28,714 nt of DNA, from assembly GCA_012510625.1 (NCBI GenBank), contig JAAZHP010000258.1, positions 1-28,714 of the forward strand, given 5' to 3'. Positions 13,426-21,701 of this stretch are shown here, in pieces. The notes beneath the pieces were generated by a model. That model saw only the letters and a program-made list of their open reading frames with translations, had not been told where the DNA came from and ran no database searches. Position 1 is the first letter of the stretch, and each line of letters starts with the position of its first letter. The translations under genes and the position numbers were made by a program. This stretch comes from Bacillota bacterium (lineage in GTDB: Bacteria > Bacillota > Dethiobacteria > DTU022).

Positions 13426-14745
13426 TCAGCGGCTCTCTTCGAAGTAGATGGGGTTGGATAAAAGGGCCGGGAGCTCGGGGATGCCGGGAAGGAAAAAGCG
13501 CACGACAACAAGGCGGGCGAATCCCGGCTCTTCCATGGTATAGGTGGCGCGGTAGCTGCCGGGCGCGGGAGCTTCCAGGATGGTTTCGCTTTTGCGGGCG
13601 GTGATTACCTGGACCTTGTCCCCGGCCTGGAGCCCCTCCAGGGCAATTTCCATCTCTTTTACTACCGGCCAGGGGACGGTGTCTCCGAGAATGGCCTTCC
13701 CGGCGCGCATCTCCAGGGTGGGGCCGTCGGGGGCGTAGATGATGTAGGCGTGCCCCCTCCTCAGCGCCTCCAGGATGTCCTCCACGCCGGCCGAGCGGGC
13801 ATAGACGCAGGTGGCCGGCGCGCCCGGGTATAAGAAGGGCATATCGCGGTGGTAGTCGCTGCCGCCGCAGATGGGCACCTTCTTCCCCTCCTCGAGCATG
13901 CTCTGCCAGAGAGCCACGGCCTGGAAATTCTGCATGCGCATGGGCCCGTTCCACACGTTGAGGCAGTCGAAGGGCAGCTCCTCCAGGTCAAACTGAAATT
14001 CGTTCCCCTCTTCAAAGGGGTGGTTGATCATGATCAGGGCGCCGCGCTCCCGGGCGGATTGGAAGCGCCGCCGCACCTCCTCCGGCGTGTTGGCGAAAAA
14101 GGGCTCGTCGTAGGGCCGGTCCACGCCCAGGAAATTGGCGTGGCCGCGGTAGTGGGTCCACTCTATGCCGGAGATGAGGGTGAGGCCCTCGATGCGGGGC
14201 AGGGACTGGCGCGAGACCATCTGGTTGTGGTCGGTAATGGCCAGGAAGTCGAGCCCGTGCAGCCGGGCCCGCCGCCCCAGCTCCGCTGCGGTGAATATGC
14301 CGTCCGAGCCCACGGTATGGGTGTGCAGGTCGCCTTTAAGGAGGCGCAGTCTCTTGAAAGTAAAGCTTATTTCATAGGTGACATTAACTCCGCCGGGAGC
14401 AACCTTGTAGGCGCCGACAATGATCTGCCAGCGGCCCGGAGCAAGGGGACAGGAGCGGTAGCCGGGGGTGGCATCGGTTTCGCTGATGAAAATTTCTCTC
14501 TTGTCCGAGCCTGAGGCGCCCACCTGGGCACCGTCAGGCGAAAGCAGGCCCAGGTCGATGATATTGACCTCCTCCCGGGCGATGAAGGTCCCCCTCTCCA
14601 CCGGCCTCTCGCTCTCCAGGTGGCGGTCGTAGCTGTAGCGCAAGACCATGGACTCCACGTCGGGCGGCATGGTGAAGGGCAGCGTGAAGTAAGTCCCCTG
14701 CCGCTCATGCTCTATAAACAGCTGCAGCTCCAGCCTCTCCTGCAT
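13426..14745 (-). CDS. PHP-domain metallohydrolase, CehA/McbA type
   Basis: The 439-residue protein has an N-terminal beta-rich domain (about 1-130) followed by a PHP phosphoesterase/hydrolase domain. Metal ligands are visible in GDLHTHTVGSDG (138-149), ITDHNQ (170-175), EWTHYRGH (195-202), INHPFE (240-245) and GGSDYHRD (294-301). A small beta domain follows at about 345-430. CehA and McbA relatives hydrolyse carbamate or amide-type bonds, but most members are uncharacterised, and the native substrate here is unknown. It is the last gene of a three-gene operon, 27 nt after the esterase; GGGGA lies 6 nt before the ATG. The context suggests it acts on a compound delivered by the GPH symporter and processed by the esterase. 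Confidence 0.82.
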   Translation of the reverse strand: MQERLELQLFIEHERQGTYFTLPFTMPPDVESMVLRYSYDRHLESERPVERGTFIAREEVNIIDLGLLSPDGAQVGASGSDKREIFISETDATPGYRSCPLAPGRWQIIVGAYKVAPGGVNVTYEISFTFKRLRLLKGDLHTHTVGSDGIFTAAELGRRARLHGLDFLAITDHNQMVSRQSLPRIEGLTLISGIEWTHYRGHANFLGVDRPYDEPFFANTPEEVRRRFQSARERGALIMINHPFEEGNEFQFDLEELPFDCLNVWNGPMRMQNFQAVALWQSMLEEGKKVPICGGSDYHRDMPFLYPGAPATCVYARSAGVEDILEALRRGHAYIIYAPDGPTLEMRAGKAILGDTVPWPVVKEMEIALEGLQAGDKVQVITARKSETILEAPAPGSYRATYTMEEPGFARLVVVRFFLPGIPELPALLSNPIYFEESR

Positions 14746-14772
14746 AAGATATCCCCTTCCTTTTTCCCTTTT

Positions 14773-15552
14773 TTATTGCCCGGCGGGCAACTCGCCGAGG
14801 ACGGCGGCAAGGAAGCGCCGGATCTGGACATCCCAGAAAAACCAGTCATGGGCGCCGTCCGCCTCAAAGTAATCCACCTCTATATCCAGCGCACCGGCGG
14901 CGTCTCTGAAGATAACATTGAGGGGGTAGAGATCTTCCTGGCGGGCGCAGGCCATGTAAAGGCGGGGCAGCTTTTTCTTTTCGGCGGCGGCATTTTTCAG
15001 CCACACCGCCGGATCATGTTCGCTGCCCGGCAGATCCTCCAGCTTCCCGAATAGATAGCGAAACTCCTCCAGGCGCGGGTCATCGGGAAAATATTTCAGG
15101 AAATCCAGCGAAAGCATCCCCGAAAAGCTGGCCGCGGCGCCATAAAGCTCGGGGCGAAGAAAGGCGGCCTTGAAGGCGCCGTAGCCGCCCATGGAGTTGC
15201 CGGCGATAAAGGTGTCCTCGCGCCCGGGGGCGAGCTGGAAAAGGTTCTCCAGGTAGCGGGGCAGCTCTTCTGTCAGGTAAGTGAAATAGAGCTGGCCGTT
15301 GGGCAGGTCGCAGTAGAAGCTGCGGCCTGCCGAGGGCATCACCACCACCAGCCCGTAGGCGCCGGCCAGGGTTTCGATGGAGGTGTAGCGCTGCCAGGCG
15401 GAAGCGTCGTCGCTGAGGCCGTGCAGCAGGTAGAGAACTTTGCGCTCAATCAGCGGCAGCTCGTCAATGGAGGCGGGATCGGGGACGATTACATTCAGGG
15501 AAATATTTAATTTTACCGTTTCCGGGACGTGGTCAATTCGGATCAAGGCCAT
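14773..15552 (-). CDS. Serine esterase of the esterase D / tributyrin esterase type
   Basis: This is a 259-residue alpha/beta hydrolase. LLHGLSDDASAW forms the oxyanion side, Ser120 in GNSMGGYGA is the nucleophile, Asp207 in RQEDLYPLN and His235 in DGAHDWFFWD complete the triad. Members of this family cleave short acyl esters such as tributyrin, acetylated or feruloylated sugars, or S-formylglutathione. No signal peptide is present, so it acts in the cytoplasm. It starts 2 nt after the stop of the GPH symporter gene and is followed by the PHP hydrolase, so translation is almost certainly coupled. By inference it deacylates an imported glycoside, which fits the symporter family better than a formaldehyde-detoxification role. 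Confidence 0.85.
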   Translation of the reverse strand: MALIRIDHVPETVKLNISLNVIVPDPASIDELPLIERKVLYLLHGLSDDASAWQRYTSIETLAGAYGLVVVMPSAGRSFYCDLPNGQLYFTYLTEELPRYLENLFQLAPGREDTFIAGNSMGGYGAFKAAFLRPELYGAAASFSGMLSLDFLKYFPDDPRLEEFRYLFGKLEDLPGSEHDPAVWLKNAAAEKKKLPRLYMACARQEDLYPLNVIFRDAAGALDIEVDYFEADGAHDWFFWDVQIRRFLAAVLGELPAGQ

Positions 15553-15554
15553 GG

Positions 15555-16874
15555 CTATCTTCCCGTCCCTCCTGCAGCGGCGGCGGGGGAATCCTGCCCC
15601 TCAGCCTTCTCTTTCTTGAAGTTAATAAAGAAGGAAAATGCAAGGCTAATTGCCATCAGCAGCATTGGAAACAGGGTCAGCAAAAAGCGGGACGCGCTGC
15701 CCGGCTGGCTGCCGGGCACCTCGCCGCTTTCAAAGCCGTAAAGGACGTTAACGAGGAGAAAGGCCAGGCTGACAAAGAGGCCGTTAAGCCGGTTCATAAA
15801 TCCCAGGGCGCTGGCGATAATCCCCTCGCGCCGCAGCCGGTATTTTGCCTTGTCTTCATCCATTATTTTTGCCCCGATGAGATCCATGGTGGCGATGACC
15901 CCGGAGAAGCCGAAGCCTACCAGGACGCTGCAGATGAGGGCGGAAGTAAAGCAGCGCGCAAAATAGAGAGCCACAAAGGCGGCGCCCAGCGTGGCCAGGG
16001 CGGCACGCCAGACCGGAATGACCGAAAACTTCCGCACCAGCGCAGCCCAGATAAAGACGCAGCCGGCGGCGACTATTAGAACCGGCGCCAATAGGAAGGT
16101 GGCCTGGCTGTCGGGCAGCTCCAGGGCGTACTTGACGAAAAAGGGCACGGAGGCCAGGACCAGGCTCATGGCGGCGCTATAAAAGGCGTTGGCCAGGCCG
16201 GCGATCCAGAATTTGCGGTTTATAAACAGGCTTTTAATGCTGTGCCAGAGCTCCGGTTTCTCATCTTCCTCCCGCACGGGAACCTCCCTGCTGGTCAGGG
16301 CCATGTAGAGGATCACCGCTCCACCGAGGAAGCCGTAAACAATGGAGGTATTGCCGTAGCCGAGGGCGCCGGCGACCATGGGGGTAAGGGCAACGCTGAT
16401 AATCATGGCCAGCAGCTGAAAGGCCTGCCGCAGGGCGTTGGTCACCGCCCGGCTGGCGTCGGTGGTAAAAAGCTCCGGGAAGAGGGCCCCGTAGTTGGCG
16501 TTAACCATGGAATCCAGGGTGCCCGTAAAGATGTAAAAAACGGCGGCGTAATAGAAAAGGGCCGTGAGCGGCATGTCCGCCGGCGGATTGTAGAAAAAGA
16601 CGAGGCCTAATACCATCAGGGGCGTGCTGACAACCAGCCAGGGGCGGCGGCGCCCCCAGCGCGTGCGGGTGCGATCGGAGAAAAAGCCGTAAACGGGGTT
16701 GTCGATGGCATCGATAAAAGTGTAAATAAAGAGGATGGTAGCCACGTTTTTCGTGGTTAAACCCATCATATCCACGTAAAAGTAGGCGGCATAAGTTTTT
16801 AACATGTTAATGGGAATGGAGGTGCCAAACATGCCGACAGCGTAATTGAATGATTTCAACCTGGAAGCGGACAT
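15555..16874 (-). CDS. GPH-family sugar:cation symporter, first gene of esterase/PHP operon
   Basis: The 439-residue, 12-helix MFS protein has the GPH signature DAIDNPVYGFFSDRTRTRWG followed by RRRPW in the first half and a long hydrophobic second half ending in a charged tail. It should import a glycoside or related compound with Na+ or H+. The ATG at 16874 was chosen because AAGGAGG lies 6 nt upstream; the frame is open for 18 more codons but those encode a Pro/Arg-rich stretch through the ribosome binding site. It is followed at 2 nt by the esterase and then the PHP hydrolase, forming an import-and-hydrolysis operon. Confidence 0.9.
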   Translation of the reverse strand: MSASRLKSFNYAVGMFGTSIPINMLKTYAAYFYVDMMGLTTKNVATILFIYTFIDAIDNPVYGFFSDRTRTRWGRRRPWLVVSTPLMVLGLVFFYNPPADMPLTALFYYAAVFYIFTGTLDSMVNANYGALFPELFTTDASRAVTNALRQAFQLLAMIISVALTPMVAGALGYGNTSIVYGFLGGAVILYMALTSREVPVREEDEKPELWHSIKSLFINRKFWIAGLANAFYSAAMSLVLASVPFFVKYALELPDSQATFLLAPVLIVAAGCVFIWAALVRKFSVIPVWRAALATLGAAFVALYFARCFTSALICSVLVGFGFSGVIATMDLIGAKIMDEDKAKYRLRREGIIASALGFMNRLNGLFVSLAFLLVNVLYGFESGEVPGSQPGSASRFLLTLFPMLLMAISLAFSFFINFKKEKAEGQDSPAAAAGGTGR

Positions 16875-16941
16875 CTTCTTCCTCCTTTTGGGCCGGGGCT
16901 GGAACGGTACTTCTCCTTCCCCAGGCAAGGTTTGTCTACTT

Positions 16942-16950
16942 ATTGTAGCA
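16942..16950 (-). promoter_or_regulatory. Extended -10 promoter of the GPH/esterase/PHP operon
   Basis: On the minus strand the sequence TGCTACAAT gives a -10 box TACAAT (complement of 16942-16947) with the extended TG two bases ahead. No good -35 box stands at 16-18 nt, which is compatible with an extended -10 promoter. The leader to the ATG would be about 60 nt. Confidence 0.5.
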
Positions 16951-17013
16951 ATTCAATAAACTAACACGCATTTCCTGCGCCTCCAGTAAATAAAAAGTGA
17001 ATCAAGGAGCGGC

Positions 17014-17199
17014 GGGCGGCCACGAGGGCCGCCCCTACATCCTAGAAAAATTGGCAACATTGGATGAAACAAATGGTTGCAATAAGCGCTTTAGGTTCGG
17101 GCGTGGCGCGGAAGTTGTAGGGGCGGGGCACCGCCCCGCTCGCCCAAAGTGGAGAGGCACGTCCGGCCCGGCGTAGGGGCGGGCTTAGAAACCCGCCCC
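17014..17199. repeat. Cluster of three GTAGGGGCGGG-type hairpins
   Basis: Three GC-rich inverted repeats are visible. One at 17014-17034 has 8-bp arms and a 5-nt loop. One at 17123-17139 has 7-bp arms and a 3-nt loop. One at 17176-17199 has 8-bp arms GGGGCGGG/CCCGCCCC and an 8-nt loop. Each carries GTAGGGG or its complement at one edge. The last lies 10 nt beyond the stop of the downstream operon and may end or stabilise its transcript. Confidence 0.7.
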
Positions 17200-17209
17200 G
17201 GCGAGCATG

Positions 17210-18691
17210 TCATCCTGCGATGCGGCTGTCCCAGAGGCTCTCGGCGGCCTTGCCTGTTAAAAGCTCATACGTGGCCTTCTCATCGCTGCTGAAATCAACA
17301 GGATTCAAGCCTGATTTGAGTTTTTCTATGCCTTGAATGACACTGTTGAAGCGTTTGCAGTCAAGCTTGTAGCGCAGTGCAAATATCAACGCCGCTGCGA
17401 GAAAGACGACGGGTATAACCACAAACATCCATTTAATTGTCAGCGCCACGCCTGTTGTGGCGTATTCCCCCGGGTTGAATGCGGCTCCCATGCTCCGGCT
17501 GATATTGTATTCATTCTGGTTGAACCCGGCCAGCGAAAGCCCCAGCCCCAGCAGTAAAACGGCAATTCCGCTGGAAAACTTGCGGATGAAGGTGGTAATT
17601 CCGCTGTAAATGCCTTCCCTGCGCTTGCTGGTCATTAATTCGTCCACATCATAGATATCCGAAAGCATCGACCACGTGGCCAGATTTCCCGCAGAAGCCC
17701 CCAGTGCAATGAGGACGGCCAAAATGCACAGAACAAAGAGGGGAGTTTCACTGGTGATAAAGATGAAGGCAAAGGAGGCCGCTATCCATACGGGCAATCC
17801 AATATAAAGAGGGTAATGCTTCCCTTTATACTGGGCAATCCTGTTATGTAAGAGCATGAACAGCAGCTGGAACACCAGCAGCACGCCCATTATCACCTCG
17901 TAGTTCTTATACTGCAAAACAACAATATCGACGTAAAAAACAAAGAGGGCGAGCAGCAGGTCAATGGCCACCTGGACAGTTATGAAGATGCCGAGAAAAA
18001 TACGGTAGGTCCTGTTTTGAAATACAGAAAGCCATTTTCTCATGGAAAAACTTTCTACCGCCGGGACCTCCTTTCTTTCAAAGGTGCCGAGGAAAGTTAA
18101 AAACCAGCATGCCGCAAAAATCAGGCCAAATAGAACCGCCATCGCCAAATAGCCGTAGATTTGCTCGGGTCCGTTTATATCGCCGCCGATAGACTTGATA
18201 ATGATACTGGGTATAACCGCTGCCAGTATGGAAGTCCCCGCGGAAAAAGCCATCCTCATCGCAGTGAAACTGGTGCGCTCATTGTAGTCGCTTGTCATCT
18301 CAGGCAGAATGGCATTATAGGGGACCATAACGATGGTAAACGCTGTTCCGAAAAACATGTACGCCAGCATGTGATAAATGAACCTGGCCGTTTCTCCGCT
18401 GATGCCGAAGGAGTACCACATCATGATAAAAGAGGCCAGGACCGGGATGATCCCGATCAAAAAATAAATCCTGCGCCTTCCGTACTTCGACCTCGTCTTG
18501 TCCGATAAATTGCCGACAATTGGATCCGTAATCGCATCCCATAATTTTCCCACAAAAATAATGAGCGTGGCGTAAAAAACAGGCAGCCCCTCTACAATAA
18601 CCAGAAAATTCATGTAGAGCATGCTGAAGATTAAAAAGGCCCCACCCCCATAGATATCGCCGCAGGCATAGCCTAATTTTCTTTTCAACAT
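17210..18691 (-). CDS. GPH-family sugar:cation symporter, last gene of catabolic operon
   Basis: The 493-residue MFS protein shows the GPH hallmark KLWDAITDPIVGNLSDKTRS followed by YGRRRIYFLIG, and a second conserved segment, MLSDIYDVDELMTSKRREGI, before the last helices. It should import the substrate of the operon upstream of it. The start is uncertain. The ATG at 18691 begins the conserved MLKRKLGYACGDIYGGG sequence with a moderate AAAGG 10 nt ahead. A TTG at 18733 has GGAAGG 4 nt ahead. An ATG at 18790 has no ribosome binding site. It is the last of eight same-strand genes and is followed by a GC-rich hairpin. Confidence 0.9.
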   Translation of the reverse strand: MLKRKLGYACGDIYGGGAFLIFSMLYMNFLVIVEGLPVFYATLIIFVGKLWDAITDPIVGNLSDKTRSKYGRRRIYFLIGIIPVLASFIMMWYSFGISGETARFIYHMLAYMFFGTAFTIVMVPYNAILPEMTSDYNERTSFTAMRMAFSAGTSILAAVIPSIIIKSIGGDINGPEQIYGYLAMAVLFGLIFAACWFLTFLGTFERKEVPAVESFSMRKWLSVFQNRTYRIFLGIFITVQVAIDLLLALFVFYVDIVVLQYKNYEVIMGVLLVFQLLFMLLHNRIAQYKGKHYPLYIGLPVWIAASFAFIFITSETPLFVLCILAVLIALGASAGNLATWSMLSDIYDVDELMTSKRREGIYSGITTFIRKFSSGIAVLLLGLGLSLAGFNQNEYNISRSMGAAFNPGEYATTGVALTIKWMFVVIPVVFLAAALIFALRYKLDCKRFNSVIQGIEKLKSGLNPVDFSSDEKATYELLTGKAAESLWDSRIAG

Positions 18692-18815
18692 GGCACCAGC
18701 GCCTTTCTGTTCAATTTTTTCGAAAAGCTTCAAACTCCCTTCCTTTTCCGGCGAGTGGCTTCTGCTCCATTTACCGGTTTGATGCTTCACTGGAAGGGCC
18801 TTTGATGATACAGGT

Positions 18816-20318
18816 TCAAATGGTCCCGTCCCAGGTGCTTACCTTTTCAGCCTTAATCTCATTTTCATCAAACCATCTCGAGGTGACGGTTTTTACCCTC
18901 GTATAAAAACGAATGCCGTCCTTGCCAAGCACATGCAGGTCGCCAAAGAAGGATTTCTTGTTCCCGGAAAAGGGAAACATGCCGACGGGAACGGGTATGC
19001 CCACGTTAATGCCAACCATCCCCGCGTCGGTATGGCGGGCAAACTCCCGGGCATAGTAACCGTTCTGTGTAAAAATAACGGACCCGTTGGCATAGGGGTT
19101 GGAGTTCATGAGCTCAAGCCCTTCCTCAAAAGTCTTCACCCTTTTTATGCAGAGCACCGGCCCAAATATCTCCTCACGGCCCACCTTCATTTCGGGAGTG
19201 ACGTGGTCGAATACCGTGGGACCCAGGTAAAAGCCATTCTCATAGCCCTTAACCTTGCAGCCCCTCCCGTCCAGCAGCAGCTTGGCGCCTTCTTTTACAC
19301 CCTCCTCTATGCATTTCTCCACGAATGCCTTGTGCGATTTTGACACAAGGGGACCCAGTTCCGAAGTCTTTTCGTAGGCGGGTCCAACAACCCTTTCCCT
19401 GCTGAAGCGGACAATGGTTTCGGATAGCGCGTCGGCAATTTTCTCCTGCACTACCACCACCGGGAGTGCCATGCAGCGTTCTCCGGCACAGCCAAGATAG
19501 GCGTTGATAATACCCCTTGCCGTCCGATCCAGCGGCGCATCCTCCAGAACAAGCGCATGGTTCTTGGCCTCGCACAGCGCCTGGACTCGCTTCCCCTTTG
19601 CGCTGGCCGTGGAATAGATGTGCCGCCCTACACTGGTGGAGCCGACAAAGGTGATGCCGTTAACGACAGGATGATGCAGGAAGATCTCGGCTTCCCTCCT
19701 GCTGCAGGTCACTATGTTCAGCACGCCCTCCGGCAGCCCCGCTTCCCGGTAAAGCTCCGCGAAGCGCATTGCCGTCAGCGGGGTCATGCTGGCCGCTTTC
19801 AAAATCATGGTATTGCCGCAGGCAATGCACATGGGCGCCATCCAGCCCATGGGGATCATCGCCGGGAAGTTAAAGGGGGCAATCCCTGCAAAAACTCCCA
19901 CCGGCTGCCTGTGAAGTACGCTGTCGAAGCCAGTTGACGCATCCATCAGCGATTCTCCCATAAGAAGGCTTGGAGCAGATATGGCCTGCTCCGTCGCCTC
20001 CATCGCCTTCAACAGCTCGCCCCTCGCCTCATCAAGCACCTTTCCATGCTCGGTTGCCACCAGCAATGTCAATTCATCCAGGTTTTTTTCAATCAGCGCC
20101 CGGACCCGGTATAAAACCTGAACCCTTTCCTTTACGGGTGTGGCTGACCATTCCCTGTAAGCTGCTCTCGATGATGCAATAACTCTTTCAACTTCACTCT
20201 CCGTGCAGCAGGGAGCCCGCGCGATTACCTCGCCTGTGCTGGGGTTGTATACATCCATGTAGTCGCCGGTTTCGGATTCGATAAAGCGGTTATCCATAAA
20301 AAACTTTAATTTTTTCAT
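18816..20318 (-). CDS. CoA-acylating (methyl)malonate-semialdehyde dehydrogenase
   Basis: This 500-residue aldehyde dehydrogenase is of the MmsA/IolA type. Recognisable are APFNFPAMIPMGWM (148-160), FVGSTSVGRHIY for NAD binding (224-235), AKNHALVLEDA (251-261) and the catalytic Cys282 in GCAGERCMALP, followed by GREEIFGPVL. MmsA converts malonate or methylmalonate semialdehyde, NAD+ and CoA to acetyl- or propionyl-CoA with loss of CO2. In myo-inositol degradation IolA does the final step. Here it would make acetyl-CoA from a 3-oxopropanoate-type fragment of the operon's substrate. The ATG has AAGGAG 10 nt upstream and overlaps the IclR gene by 29 nt. An upstream frame start at 20351 has no such site. 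Confidence 0.9.
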   Translation of the reverse strand: MKKLKFFMDNRFIESETGDYMDVYNPSTGEVIARAPCCTESEVERVIASSRAAYREWSATPVKERVQVLYRVRALIEKNLDELTLLVATEHGKVLDEARGELLKAMEATEQAISAPSLLMGESLMDASTGFDSVLHRQPVGVFAGIAPFNFPAMIPMGWMAPMCIACGNTMILKAASMTPLTAMRFAELYREAGLPEGVLNIVTCSRREAEIFLHHPVVNGITFVGSTSVGRHIYSTASAKGKRVQALCEAKNHALVLEDAPLDRTARGIINAYLGCAGERCMALPVVVVQEKIADALSETIVRFSRERVVGPAYEKTSELGPLVSKSHKAFVEKCIEEGVKEGAKLLLDGRGCKVKGYENGFYLGPTVFDHVTPEMKVGREEIFGPVLCIKRVKTFEEGLELMNSNPYANGSVIFTQNGYYAREFARHTDAGMVGINVGIPVPVGMFPFSGNKKSFFGDLHVLGKDGIRFYTRVKTVTSRWFDENEIKAEKVSTWDGTI

Positions 20319-21084
20319 CGCTGCCTGTCTCCTTGTTTGGTACATATCCAAGCTGTGCGGAAATCTTATTGGCCGTGTTTATAACTTTCTGGGCCATGCC
20401 CTCCACTCTTTTGTCCTTGATCCTGCTTTTTGGCCCTGAAATGCCTACGCTGTAGAATACCTTTCCTAAATGGTTATAGATGGGGGCGGCGATACAGATG
20501 ATGTCATCGCTCAACTCACCGTTATCCACCGCATAGCCTTTTTCAACAATACGCTCCAGTTCTGCCCTGAGCCTTTCCCTGTCTGTAATCGTTTTTTTTG
20601 TAAAGGGCACGAAATCTATCTTGGAAATGATGGCCTCGCGCTTTACCTCGTCGCAAAAGGCAACCAGGCACTTTCCCACCGAGGAGCAGTATACGGGTTC
20701 GGTATTCCCCACCCTTGCATTTACTGAAAGCCTCGAGTCTGTCATGATCTGATCGATTACGACGGCGCTGTCATTGCTCAGCATGCACAGGTGTGAAGAC
20801 TCCCCCGTTTCATTGACCAGGCGGGCCATATATGGTTTTGCCAAAGAAATAATGTTCAGTCCCTTGACCAGCTGGTCCGAAAGCTGCAAAATCCCGGGGC
20901 CCAGCTTGTATTTTGCAGTTGCGGGGTCCTGGGCAACCATGTTGAAGCTCATCAATGTTTCCAGGATCCTGTATGCCGTGCTCTTGTTTACGCCCAGTTT
21001 TTTCGCCACTTCGGTAACGCCGGCGGTCCTTCGTTCCGACAAATACAGCAATGTCCGCATGCCCCGTTCCAGGGATTGAATCAT
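20290..21084 (-). CDS. IclR-family transcriptional regulator
   Basis: The 264-residue protein has an N-terminal winged helix-turn-helix (about 1-65; SLERGMRTLLYLS, then TEVAKKLGVNKSTAYRILE) and an IclR effector domain (about 75-250) with PVYCSSVGKCLVAF and GISGPKSRI. IclR regulators bind a sugar, sugar acid or aromatic ligand and repress or activate the adjacent catabolic operon. The ATG at 21084 overlaps the TGA of the RpiB-like gene as ATGA, and GGAGG lies 7 nt upstream. The regulator is embedded in the middle of the operon it probably controls, which gives autoregulation. The inverted repeat upstream of the operon is its likely target, by inference. Confidence 0.93.
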   Translation of the reverse strand: MIQSLERGMRTLLYLSERRTAGVTEVAKKLGVNKSTAYRILETLMSFNMVAQDPATAKYKLGPGILQLSDQLVKGLNIISLAKPYMARLVNETGESSHLCMLSNDSAVVIDQIMTDSRLSVNARVGNTEPVYCSSVGKCLVAFCDEVKREAIISKIDFVPFTKKTITDRERLRAELERIVEKGYAVDNGELSDDIICIAAPIYNHLGKVFYSVGISGPKSRIKDKRVEGMAQKVINTANKISAQLGYVPNKETGSDEKIKVFYG

Positions 21085-21701
21085 CTGCCTGCCTCCAGCA
21101 GCCTGTCCAGGAAAGCCCGGTTTCCCTTGGCCAGGTATTCGCAAAAGGGTTCGTGCGAAAGAACGGTCTGGATTATCTCCTTGTCCAGGCATTTAAGAAT
21201 TTCGTCGAATGACTTGTGGGCAGCCTTTGAAATCTCCTGCAGGACAATCCTGCTCCGGCGCTGGCTTTCCCTTCGCTCCGGCGGATATCCTCCCCCGGAA
21301 GCGTCTGAAAACAGTTTTTCAAACATGTATCTCAGGTTCAGCTCTCCCGCCCATCCGTAACCCTTGTTAAGGGCCAGCGATACGCAGTTCCCTGCATTGA
21401 TCCTGGAAAAGAGGAATGCATCCAACGGCTCTAGAATCAGGCCGCAAAAGACATTGGGATACTGCATGGCCGAGTTCAAAAAACCCTGCCCAGTGCCGCA
21501 CCCTCCGATTACCATGTCCGCAACTCCTGCATTCAGGAGCGCCCCCGCCATAAATCCCGTATGAATGTAGGTCAGCTCCGTCGCGTATTCTCCTTCAGTC
21601 ATGCCGATATTTGCAATATTGAACCCGAAGCCATCCAGGGCCGAGATGAGGTCGCCGTTCCTGTGGCGTGCCGACACCTCGCTCACTACTGCAATTTTCA
21701 T
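21081..21701 (-). CDS. RpiB/LacA/LacB-family sugar-phosphate isomerase-like protein, extended
   Basis: At 206 residues it is longer than the usual 140-150 of the family. The Rossmann-like core carries VIGGCGTGQGFLNSAM, in which Cys68 matches the catalytic base of RpiB. The family's HNxAN motif is replaced by INAGN (101-105), so the usual ring-opening His is missing. About 60 extra residues (145-206, helical, charged) follow. Classical members interconvert aldose and ketose phosphates; the change suggests a different substrate or an unphosphorylated one. Start and stop overlap both neighbours as ATGA, so it is translationally coupled to the transketolase C-half and to the IclR gene. Confidence 0.8.
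   Translation of the reverse strand: MKIAVVSEVSARHRNGDLISALDGFGFNIANIGMTEGEYATELTYIHTGFMAGALLNAGVADMVIGGCGTGQGFLNSAMQYPNVFCGLILEPLDAFLFSRINAGNCVSLALNKGYGWAGELNLRYMFEKLFSDASGGGYPPERRESQRRSRIVLQEISKAAHKSFDEILKCLDKEIIQTVLSHEPFCEYLAKGNRAFLDRLLEAGR

Larger units (their letters stand above)
16875..17209. other. Intergenic region with promoter and GC hairpins
   Basis: This 335-nt stretch has no gene. The right-hand 200 nt contain three GC-rich hairpins of the dispersed type, and the left-hand part holds the promoter of the symporter/esterase/PHP operon. Between them (17040-17110) nothing is recognised. Confidence 0.6.

Noticed and set aside
13200..13511. 103-codon minus-strand frame after the PHP gene, including a possible inner start MPTINIQ
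   Set aside because: Most of it lies over the PHP gene end and non-coding sequence; the inner start has only a weak AAGG and the product is Arg/Pro-rich without a family.
13849..14514. 221-codon plus-strand frame opposite the PHP hydrolase
   Set aside because: The PHP protein on the minus strand has all metal-binding motifs; the opposite frame has none and no ribosome binding site.
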